From: UBA1738 sp045658645
Lineage (GTDB): Bacteria > Bacillota > Clostridia > UBA1381
Reading direction: 5' to 3'
DNA length: 10,015 nucleotides
Assembly: GCA_045658645.1 (NCBI GenBank)
Contig: JAZOVJ010000075.1
Span: forward strand, 1 to 10,015
Every line of letters starts with the position of its first letter. Position 1 is the first letter of the stretch. Both the position numbers and the translations under genes were made by a program. This document shows positions 1 through 4,544 of the stretch, one piece after another. The notes under the pieces are model-generated. The model saw only the letters and a program-made list of their open reading frames with translations. It did not search any database and was not told where the DNA came from.

Positions 1-366
1 TATCAGCTGTCTGACGGTGCTTCGGGAAAGGATTGGCTTGAGGGGAAAACCCCTGAATACTACGCCGACAATGGCAACGCAGTATTTCCTCAAAATGCAC
101 AAGGCTCGCCGTTTAATGCAGCGGCAATCGCTTCAACAGGCGACCCGATAACAAACCTTTTTGAAGATTTAGCAGCAGAACAAAAAGCAAGAGCAGTATA
201 TGATAACATCTTAAGACTTTCCGATGACCCTGACGTAAACGAAGTTATTAAATTCCTTCGTCAGCGTGAGGTTGTTCATTTCCAACGCTTCGGTGAAGCA
301 CTTGATAAAATGCAGGAAAAATTAAAGTGCAAGACGGTTAAGGGAACAGGAATTAAGAAATGGTAA
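1..366 (+). CDS. Manganese catalase / CotJC-like spore coat protein, C-terminal part (5' end outside window)
   Basis: Frame 1 is open from the first base to TAA at 364-366, giving 121 residues of a longer protein. The stretch GDPITNLFEDLAAEQKAR followed by DDPDV, IKFLRQREVVHFQRFGEAL is characteristic of dimanganese catalases and the related coat protein CotJC. By family knowledge, the Glu of AAEQKAR and the Glu and His of REVVH lie at the dimanganese site of the ferritin-like bundle, so the reaction would be breakdown of hydrogen peroxide. The remaining ligands lie upstream of the window. The tail after FGEAL is Lys-rich and ends in GTGIKKW. A strong terminator follows directly. The last 25 codons and this terminator recur at 3987-4095. 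Catalase versus coat-protein role cannot be separated from this fragment. Confidence 0.9.
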   Translation, partial: YQLSDGASGKDWLEGKTPEYYADNGNAVFPQNAQGSPFNAAAIASTGDPITNLFEDLAAEQKARAVYDNILRLSDDPDVNEVIKFLRQREVVHFQRFGEALDKMQEKLKCKTVKGTGIKKW

Positions 367-370
367 TCAA

Positions 371-398
371 AAAGAGGCAGAAATCTGCCTCTTTTTTT
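371..398 (+). terminator. Intrinsic terminator of the catalase gene
   Basis: Stem GAGGCAG (374-380) pairs with CTGCCTC (385-391) around an AAAT loop. The stem is extended by A:T pairs and followed by seven T (392-398). It starts five bases after the catalase stop codon. A near-identical hairpin lies at 4068-4095 behind the orphan copy of the catalase 3' end. Confidence 0.93.
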
Positions 399-437
399 AT
401 TGAATATCATAAATAAATATGTTATACTAAAAGCAAC

Positions 438-474
438 CACTGTCCGTTTTTACGCCCACCAAACTTGCTATAAT
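438..474 (+). promoter_or_regulatory. Promoter with 17-base operator-like box, left (plus-strand) copy
   Basis: A perfect TATAAT at 469-474 lies 41 bases before the ATG of the SWIM gene. There is no good TTGACA at -35. That region is instead occupied by the box CACTGTCCGTTTTTACG (438-454), which ends 14 bases before the -10. The same box, with one mismatch, sits in the same position before the minus-strand pair of genes (3769-3805). In this copy the half-site TGTCC (441-445) faces an imperfect GCCCA (454-458) across 8 bases. Lack of a -35 hexamer suggests control by an activator, or by a repressor covering the -35; the neighbouring WYL protein is the obvious candidate, by inference only. Confidence 0.7.
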
Positions 475-515
475 GTGTATAAAGAAACAAGTTATAGTTA
501 ATGGGGGTTTAAAAA

Positions 516-1322
516 ATGACAAATTTTCCTACAAGTAATCCTATGGGTTTTGGAAATGGAACATGGAGCCTTCCGTCTTATAATAAAGCTCCAAGGAAGT
601 CAATTGTGCAGGTGTATTTTCCACACAGAAAAATGAGTTGGCCATATTTCAATGACAAATTCGACCTGAAAGTTGGCGACACAGTTTATGTTGACGGAAA
701 GCTTCAAGGATACAAAGGTCAGGTTACAGAAGTAAGCTATTCCTTTAAGATAAAGCTTTCTGACTACAAGCGTGTACTGGCAGTTGTTGACACAAATGTT
801 TCGGGAGACTTTTATATTGCCGACACTTGTGTTGTTACATTTGACAGGAATGCAATACCTTTTGAAAAGGTGCTTCCTTGGTTCAAGGCGCCGGAAAATG
901 ACGATGAAGAATATGTAATCGGAGATGGTGATGGAGAGACTTTTAATCTAGAAGAGGTGGAAAAGTGGGATATATCTTCTGATACCAGATTTGAAGGCGA
1001 AGAGTATTACGAAGAAGATGCCGTTTTGTACCTTTCATTAGACGGAAACAAAGGAAAGGCTCTTGTAGAGGGCAGTGAAATTTACGAGGTAGAATTTGAC
1101 TATTCTTACGGCAAAATCAGTAACCTTATCTGCTCCTGCTGGTGCTGCTCTACCTGCAAGCACTCGTATGCTGCTATGCTTCAGTTGAAGTCGCTTCTTG
1201 GCGTCATTTCTGAAAAGTACCAAAGCCGTTACGGCAATTATTTTGCGGCAATCAGCAAGGATGTGTTTTCTGATATGATTGTGAAGGAAAATAATTCCGG
1301 AAAGATCAGCGTAGAGGTGTAA
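516..1322 (+). CDS. SWIM zinc-finger protein with N-terminal KOW/SH3-like segment
   Basis: 268 residues. The ATG at 516 has a GGGGGT ribosome site at 503-508, seven bases upstream. Residues about 50-85 (VGDTVYVDGKLQGYKGQVTEV) look like a KOW/SH3-type barrel. A very acidic middle follows (about 125-170). Residues about 180-225 (KGKALVEGSEIYEVEF, then CSC, then CKH) fit the SWIM zinc finger CxCx(n)CxH, with Cys206, Cys208, Cys214 and His216 as likely ligands; Cys210 and Cys211 are extra cysteines between them. SWIM domains bind DNA or proteins and occur in bacterial ATPase-associated and MuDR-type proteins; here no ATPase or transposase domain is fused. It is the first gene of a tight unit with a small ORF and a WYL regulator, behind a box-bearing promoter. 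Domain call is good; cellular role unknown. A nucleic-acid or partner-binding adaptor is the most that can be inferred. Confidence 0.8.
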   Translation: MTNFPTSNPMGFGNGTWSLPSYNKAPRKSIVQVYFPHRKMSWPYFNDKFDLKVGDTVYVDGKLQGYKGQVTEVSYSFKIKLSDYKRVLAVVDTNVSGDFYIADTCVVTFDRNAIPFEKVLPWFKAPENDDEEYVIGDGDGETFNLEEVEKWDISSDTRFEGEEYYEEDAVLYLSLDGNKGKALVEGSEIYEVEFDYSYGKISNLICSCWCCSTCKHSYAAMLQLKSLLGVISEKYQSRYGNYFAAISKDVFSDMIVKENNSGKISVEV

Positions 1323-1324
1323 TT

Positions 1325-1399
1325 ATGCCGTATTTTGCCTGTATTTTAATTGTGCTTATTTTATCATTATATGATATTACGAAAAAAGGGAAAAGGTGA
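1325..1399 (+). CDS. Candidate 24-residue small membrane protein between SWIM and WYL genes
   Basis: ATG at 1325, TGA at 1397-1399. The peptide is MPYFACILIVLILSLYD followed by a basic tail ITKKGKR: one short hydrophobic stretch (about residues 3-16) and positively charged end, as in many single-pass microproteins. AGAGGTG (1313-1319) at the end of the SWIM gene is a good ribosome site five bases before the ATG. The ORF begins two bases after the SWIM stop, and its own stop lies four bases before the WYL start, so the three frames would be translationally coupled. It fills almost all the space between the two larger genes. Alternatively it is a coupling leader whose peptide has no function. 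Too short for composition statistics, hence moderate confidence. Confidence 0.5.
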   Translation: MPYFACILIVLILSLYDITKKGKR

Positions 1400-1403
1400 G
1401 ATC

Positions 1404-2408
1404 ATGAAACTATCACATCAAAAACTTAAAATGATGTATCTTGCAAAGATACTTTTGGAGCAAACGGATGAGGAGCATACCATTACTGTGCCACAGATGA
1501 TTGCCGAGCTTGCGAAGCTTGGCATTTCTGCTGAACGAAAAAGTATATATGATGACTTGGAATACTTACAACTTTACGGGCTGGACATTTGTTCTAACAA
1601 AACAAGGACTACAAACTATTACATCGCAAGTCGTGACTTTGAACTGCCTGAATTAAAGCTTCTTGTAGATAGCGTTCAGTCATCAAAATTTATCACTCAC
1701 AAAAAGAGTATGGAGCTTATATCGAAGATTGAAAAGCTGACCAGTCACGAAAATGCCAAAAAGCTTCAGCGACAGGTGTTTATAACCAATCGAGTAAAGA
1801 CTCTTAATGAGAAGATTTATTACAACGTGGATAAAATTCACGATGCTATCGCAGCCAACAAACAGATTACCTTTAAATATTTTAAACTTGATGTAAACAA
1901 GAAAAAGGTCTATGGCAAAAACGGAGAGTTGTATACAGAATCTCCTGTATCACTAACCTGGGACGACGAGAATTATTATCTTATTACATATAAGGCAAAG
2001 TATGATAATTATACTCACTACCGCGTTGACAAGATGGAAATGATTGAGGTTATATATGATAACAGGGTTTTGTCTGATAAACCGTTTGATTTGTCAGCTT
2101 ATGCAAAAGCGACATTCCAGATGTTTGGCGGTGAAGAAACGGACGTTTCTATAGAGTTTGAAAACGAACTAGTGGGCGTTGTGTTCGATAGATTTGGCAC
2201 GGATATCCCAATTATTAAAAAAGACGAAAACCATTTCGTCTGCCATGTCAAAGTATCTGTCAGTCCGCACTTCTTGTCTTGGATTATGAGCTTCGGGAAG
2301 AAAGCAAAGATTATATCGCCTGACTATGTGGTAGAAGAAATGTATTCTTTGGCAAGAGAAGTAACTGAAATTTATGAGAAAAAAAAATATAAACCCACAG
2401 TTGTGTAG
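1404..2408 (+). CDS. WYL-domain transcriptional regulator (HTH-WYL-WCX)
   Basis: 334 residues from ATG 1404, preceded by AAGGTGAG (1393-1400). An in-frame TTG at 1350 would add 18 residues but lacks a ribosome site and overlaps the small ORF. Residues about 1-60 form a DeoR/HTH_11-like winged helix (VPQMIAELAKLGISAERKSIYDDLEYL). Residues about 155-220 are the WYL domain (ITFKYFKLD, SLTWDDENYYLITYKAK, YTHYRVDKMEMIEV). Residues about 235-325 match the C-terminal extension (VSIEFENELVGVVFDRFG, VCHVKVSVSPHFLSWIMSFG). WYL domains are ligand sensors, in some cases for nucleic acids, and regulate defence, DNA-damage and mobile-element genes. It is third in the SWIM unit and ends in a terminator. It is the best candidate for binding the mirrored boxes at 438-454 and 3789-3805; this is inference from neighbourhood. 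Confidence 0.92.
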   Translation: MKLSHQKLKMMYLAKILLEQTDEEHTITVPQMIAELAKLGISAERKSIYDDLEYLQLYGLDICSNKTRTTNYYIASRDFELPELKLLVDSVQSSKFITHKKSMELISKIEKLTSHENAKKLQRQVFITNRVKTLNEKIYYNVDKIHDAIAANKQITFKYFKLDVNKKKVYGKNGELYTESPVSLTWDDENYYLITYKAKYDNYTHYRVDKMEMIEVIYDNRVLSDKPFDLSAYAKATFQMFGGEETDVSIEFENELVGVVFDRFGTDIPIIKKDENHFVCHVKVSVSPHFLSWIMSFGKKAKIISPDYVVEEMYSLAREVTEIYEKKKYKPTVV

Positions 2409-2415
2409 GTTTTTT
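2391..2415 (+). terminator. Terminator overlapping the WYL stop codon
   Basis: AAACC (2391-2395) pairs with GGTTT (2408-2412). Inside, CAC (2396-2398) pairs with GTG (2403-2405) around an AGTT loop, with a TA bulge. Six T (2410-2415) follow. The last codons of the WYL gene lie within the hairpin. Confidence 0.6.
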
Positions 2416-2519
2416 GCCTGCTACTGTAAAATATAACGGTGAGGAAATGCCAGAAAAGAACAAGTAAACAAAATTGGGAATTTGGTGCAAACCAATATTA
2501 AAGAAAAGTAGGTGAACTA

Positions 2520-2750
2520 ATGTTTGAATTATCAAAAGAAGATACCGAATTTTTGTTAAAATATGCTGAAAATGCTGAAAAACTGATAGCAGAGCAAAAC
2601 TCTGGCGAACTATTTGTGGAACTTGAGTATGCGATACTTGAAAGAGGCTTAGACAAAGACGGCTTTTACAATGCTTTCGGTCGCAGGGCACAACAGGTAC
2701 ACGATAATTTGCTTGACAGTATAGAAGAACACAGAGAAAAAAACACCTAA
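2520..2750 (+). CDS. Small helical acidic protein of unknown function, 76 residues
   Basis: ATG at 2520 preceded by TAGGTGA (2509-2514), five bases away. The protein is rich in Glu, Asp, Lys and Leu, with helix-forming heptad-like stretches (LSKEDTEFLLKYAENAEKLI; VELEYAILERGLDKDGFYNAFG) and no membrane segment or cysteine. I recognise no family. The stop codon lies in the loop of a terminator, and a hairpin-forming TTGGT-GCAA-ACCAA sits at 2482-2495 just upstream. It follows the WYL gene by 111 bases and is separated from it by a terminator, so it may be expressed separately or by read-through. Small acidic helical proteins can be antitoxins, anti-sigma-type binders or adaptors, but nothing here decides. 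Confidence 0.7.
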   Translation: MFELSKEDTEFLLKYAENAEKLIAEQNSGELFVELEYAILERGLDKDGFYNAFGRRAQQVHDNLLDSIEEHREKNT

Positions 2751-2763
2751 TAGGTGTTTTTTT
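2737..2763. terminator. Bidirectional terminator between convergent units
   Basis: Perfect 12-base stem: the arm ending in CACCT (2737-2748) and the arm starting AGGTG (2752-2763), loop AAT. The A-tract on one side and T-tract on the other allow termination in both directions. On the plus strand the loop contains the end of the TAA stop of the 76-residue gene. On the minus strand it lies 66 bases past the stop of the 221-residue gene. Confidence 0.88.
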
Positions 2764-2828
2764 AATGGAAAAAGGAGGCTCGCACATAATGAAATGGAGA
2801 AGAACGCCATAGTAATACCTCCAATTCT

Positions 2829-3494
2829 TTACGCAATAAACACAATCTCTTTTTTCTTGTTGATGATGTATTCAATATCCGTATCATCCAAAATCTTAGG
2901 GCGGTATTTGCTTGTTACTACACTATCCATTTTGTCTATGTTGTCTTTATTCTTTAGTGCTTCTATATTACTTGCAAACATTGATGCGATAAGCCTTTTG
3001 GATTTATAATCATAACGCTCTTTCTCAAGATCCTGAAGATAGTAACCAAGCCTTTGCATCTGTATAGCGCTTAATCTGTGGTTGTTGTCTCTTATGTAAT
3101 GACGAACGTCAAGAATTTTCATATCGACAATTTCCTCATTACTTACCATATTCGCAATAAAACGGTCTATCTGCGACATTACTTCAACCACATTTGTAAA
3201 AAACTCGCGAATGTCAAAATTTTCATCTTCTAGTGTTGTTGTCTTTGTAGGATTTCCAAATTTCTTTACTTCTGTCATCATGTTATCTTCATTCCTTTCA
3301 TCTTCAGTATCTTCATTCCAAAAATATACGAACCAATTATATTTTTTTATTTCATCAGGCAAGCATGTCAAAAAGTTTTCTGCGGAAATTCTAGCTCTGA
3401 ATGTAAACGCTTTTTCTTTTGTTGTTACGGCAGTTGGCCGACCTCGAAAACCTTTGCCTATAAAAAAATTATTGTCAGTTAATATGTAACACAT
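2829..3494 (-). CDS. Hypothetical protein, 221 residues, second gene of the minus-strand pair
   Basis: The start is placed at the ATG complementary to 3492-3494, because GGAGGT (complement of 3501-3506) lies six bases before it; a longer frame to 3551 has no ribosome site and overlaps the upstream gene. Residues 1-60 (MCYILTDNNFFIGKGFRGRP, then AFTFRARISAENFLTCLPDEI, then WFVYFW) look like a small alpha/beta domain. A charged linker about 60-75 (NEDTEDERNEDN) follows. The C-terminal two thirds is helical and rich in Lys, Asp and Ile. No catalytic motif, signal peptide or membrane segment is visible, and I recognise no family. The gene starts four bases after the 82-residue gene, so both are co-translated. 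Its promoter copy ties it to the SWIM/WYL unit. Function unknown. Confidence 0.78.
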   Translation of the reverse strand: MCYILTDNNFFIGKGFRGRPTAVTTKEKAFTFRARISAENFLTCLPDEIKKYNWFVYFWNEDTEDERNEDNMMTEVKKFGNPTKTTTLEDENFDIREFFTNVVEVMSQIDRFIANMVSNEEIVDMKILDVRHYIRDNNHRLSAIQMQRLGYYLQDLEKERYDYKSKRLIASMFASNIEALKNKDNIDKMDSVVTSKYRPKILDDTDIEYIINKKKEIVFIA

Positions 3495-3498
3495 TTTC

Positions 3499-3747
3499 TT
3501 ACCTCCGTATTCTTTTTGAAATAATACTGAAATCATCAACAACCAAGTCATTGTTCAGCTTGTCAATGTTCATTGCTAAAAGGATGATGTATTGCGCTTC
3601 AATGTTTTCATTCTGCCGGATGTAGGTCAATAAGGTTTCAATGTCTTCATCAGAACGCAAATCACAAAGAATACCCAGCACAAATTCTTTATCATCAAAG
3701 ACTTTGCGCAGTTCCTTGATAAGTTCCTTCTTCAATTCCTTTTTCAT
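3499..3747 (-). CDS. Hypothetical protein, 82 residues, first gene of the minus-strand pair
   Basis: The ATG complementary to 3745-3747 is preceded by GAGGTGA (complement of 3753-3759) at five bases; a GTG nine bases earlier overlaps that ribosome site and is unlikely. The N-terminus is Lys/Glu-rich and helical (MKKELKKELIKELRKVF), followed by mostly helical sequence with an acidic patch (DLRSDEDIETLLTYIRQNEN) and a basic end (KRIRR). No known domain is recognised. Its TAA stop lies inside the ribosome site region of the 221-residue gene, so the two form a tight operon read from the box-bearing promoter at 3769-3805. Confidence 0.74.
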   Translation of the reverse strand: MKKELKKELIKELRKVFDDKEFVLGILCDLRSDEDIETLLTYIRQNENIEAQYIILLAMNIDKLNNDLVVDDFSIISKRIRR

Positions 3748-3768
3748 TTTAATCACCTCGTTGAGTTT

Positions 3769-3805
3769 ATTTTACCAAATGATGTGTCCGTAAAAAAGGA
3801 CAGTG
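3769..3805 (-). promoter_or_regulatory. Promoter with 17-base operator-like box, right (minus-strand) copy
   Basis: Read on the minus strand: box CACTGTCCTTTTTTACG (3805 to 3789), 14 bases, then TAAAAT (3774 to 3769), then the 82-residue gene 21 bases on. The box matches the left copy at 438-454 in 16 of 17 positions, and the distance to the -10 is identical. Here it forms a perfect dyad, TGTCC (3785-3789), 8 bases, GGACA (3798-3802), typical of a dimeric regulator site. No TTGACA is present at -35. Confidence 0.7.
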
Positions 3806-3909
3806 ACTGTACACGTTTTAGAACACCTTTTAAACTTAAAAGCATGAGGCGGGCAATTCCGCATGGCATTGAAAAGTTCATCAACTGCCTAAAAACGTCA
3901 GAAAAAAGA
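3806..3909. other. Intergenic stretch without a supported gene
   Basis: Nothing firm is seen. A plus-strand frame is open from GTG 3784 through ATG 3844 to TAA 3916-3918, giving at most 44 codons ending in a basic tail (CLKTSEKRKK). It has no ribosome site and runs through the operator dyad, so I do not call it a gene. A 4-base GCGG/CCGC hairpin near 3849-3863 is too weak to name. Confidence 0.5.
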
Positions 3910-3965
3910 AAAAAATAACCCAAAACACCAACTACCGTAAACCTGCATTGTTATGCGATTTACGG
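3910..3965. repeat. Palindromic intergenic repeat, copy A
   Basis: CCGTAAA (3935-3941) pairs with TTTACGG (3959-3965), and inside it GCAT (3945-3948) pairs with ATGC (3953-3956) around TGTT, a near-continuous hairpin. Positions 3910-3958 align without gaps to 4163-4211 (copy B), 36 of 49 bases matching, including the AT-rich lead-in and the hairpin core. The paired structure with diverged sequence suggests a REP-like dispersed element rather than a terminator, as no T-run follows. Confidence 0.55.
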
Positions 3966-3986
3966 CGGTTTCCTTAAATCACTAAT

Positions 3987-4064
3987 TTCGGTGAAGCACT
4001 TGATAAAATGCAAGAAAAGCTAAAATGCAAACCAATAAAGGGAACAGGAATTAAAAAATGGTAA
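3987..4064 (+). pseudogene. Orphan 3' end of a second manganese catalase gene (last 25 codons)
   Basis: In frame, FGEALDKMQEKLKCK, then PIKGTGIKKW and TAA (4062-4064). It matches the last 25 codons of the catalase at 289-366 in 68 of 78 bases. The first 26 bases are identical, and six of the ten differences are silent single changes; the others change Thr-Val to Pro-Ile. No catalase sequence precedes base 3987, so similarity starts abruptly. The silent-biased divergence shows that this end belonged to a working gene before it was cut off. It is followed by its own copy of the catalase terminator. No promoter, start or ribosome site is present. Confidence 0.88.
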
Positions 4065-4067
4065 TAG

Positions 4068-4095
4068 AAAAAGAGGCAGAATTCTGCCTCTTTTT
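4068..4095 (+). terminator. Terminator of the orphan catalase 3' end
   Basis: GAGGCAG (4073-4079), loop AATT, CTGCCTC (4084-4090), with A:T extension and five T. Stem identical to that at 374-391. It now blocks transcription coming from the block toward the pst genes. Confidence 0.9.
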
Positions 4096-4162
4096 ATTGC
4101 GAGTAACATTAAATAATACTAAGAGAATATTATGATAGTATCCATTTTTGATAAAACATCGC

Positions 4163-4211
4163 AAAAAATACACCAAAACACACATTGCCGCAACCCCGCA
4201 CCATTATGCGG
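4163..4211. repeat. Palindromic intergenic repeat, copy B
   Basis: Diverged copy of 3910-3958 (36 of 49 positions alike, no gaps). The hairpin core CCGCA (4196-4200), loop CCATTA, TGCGG (4207-4211) is kept but the outer arms seen in copy A are lost. It lies just upstream of a TATAAT-like hexamer at 4215-4220. Confidence 0.5.
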
Positions 4212-4282
4212 TGATATAATATTGTTTAAACGTACGATAGATTCCACTTGACAAGGAGGATTAAAATGGAGGTAATTTTATT

Positions 4283-4333
4283 ATGGAAAAGGAAACGTAT
4301 ATTGATATTAGGAACTACATCAAAGAATTATAA
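4283..4333 (+). CDS. Possible 16-residue peptide in a short transcription unit upstream of pstS
   Basis: GGAGGT (4268-4273), nine bases, ATG 4283, then MEKETYIDIRNYIKEL and TAA 4331-4333. A second strong ribosome site AAGGAGG (4253-4259) serves ATG 4266 in another frame, which would run on for 70 codons through the terminator into the Pho boxes and is unlikely as a whole. TATAAT at 4215-4220 could be a -10, but no -35 is seen. The terminator 4346-4377 follows 12 bases after the stop. The unit may encode a microprotein or small RNA, or be the vestige of a displaced gene start. No function is claimed. Confidence 0.3.
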   Translation: MEKETYIDIRNYIKEL

Positions 4334-4345
4334 TTGTTTGAGTAT

Positions 4346-4377
4346 AAAGACCGCTTCTAGTTTTGAAGCGGTCTTTT
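4346..4377 (+). terminator. Terminator between the short unit and the pst promoter
   Basis: A 12-base perfect stem, arms containing GACCGCTTC (4349-4357) and GAAGCGGTC (4365-4373), seven-base loop, then a T-run of four. It isolates the pst operon from upstream transcription. Confidence 0.85.
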
Positions 4378-4386
4378 GCATAGTAT

Positions 4387-4491
4387 TTTACCTTACAACA
4401 AATATTAACATTATATTCCTGATTTTAATATTGAATTATATTAACCTACAATTAACATACCTTTACTTTTGGAATTAACATTGTCTATGCT
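4387..4491 (+). promoter_or_regulatory. pstS promoter with clustered Pho boxes
   Basis: TTAACA-type hexamers occur at 4405-4410, 4441-4446 (TTAACC), 4452-4457 and 4475-4480, with weaker ones at 4387-4392 (TTTACC), 4393-4398 (TTACAA) and 4462-4467 (TTTACT). The pairs at 4441 and 4452 are spaced 11 bases start to start, as in Bacillus-type PhoP direct repeats of TT(A/T)ACA. A plausible core is TTTACT (4462-4467), 18 bases, TATGCT (4486-4491); the -35 overlaps the repeats, as expected for PhoP activation under phosphate shortage. The response regulator at 8582 is the likely binder. Confidence 0.65.
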
Positions 4492-4544
4492 AAACTGTTA
4501 TCGTAGTCAAAAAGAAAACAAAAATTTTAAGGAGAGTGATTTTG

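Noticed and set aside
2447..2467. Six-codon ORF after GAGGA, upstream of the 76-residue gene
   Set aside because: Too short and with ribosome-site spacing too tight to support. No evidence of a leader function.
2771..3009. Plus-strand ORF from ATG 2794 (71 codons) with AAAGGAGG at 2771-2778
   Set aside because: Apart from its first few codons it runs antisense through the 3' end of the 221-residue gene. The ribosome-site-like sequence is real, but the protein is hydrophobic shadow sequence. At most it is a stump of a lost gene start.
438..3805. Mirrored boxes as terminal inverted repeats of a transposon
   Set aside because: No transposase, no target-site duplication next to the boxes, and the exact box-to-minus-10 spacing is better explained by promoters. 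Kept only as an alternative in the findings.
3784..3918. Plus-strand frame of up to 44 codons ending in a basic tail
   Set aside because: No ribosome site before the GTG or the ATG 3844. It starts inside the operator dyad and ends inside palindromic repeat A.
4248..4478. 76-codon ORF across the short unit
   Set aside because: It passes through a strong terminator hairpin and the Pho boxes, and its second half is random hydrophobic translation of AT-rich promoter DNA.
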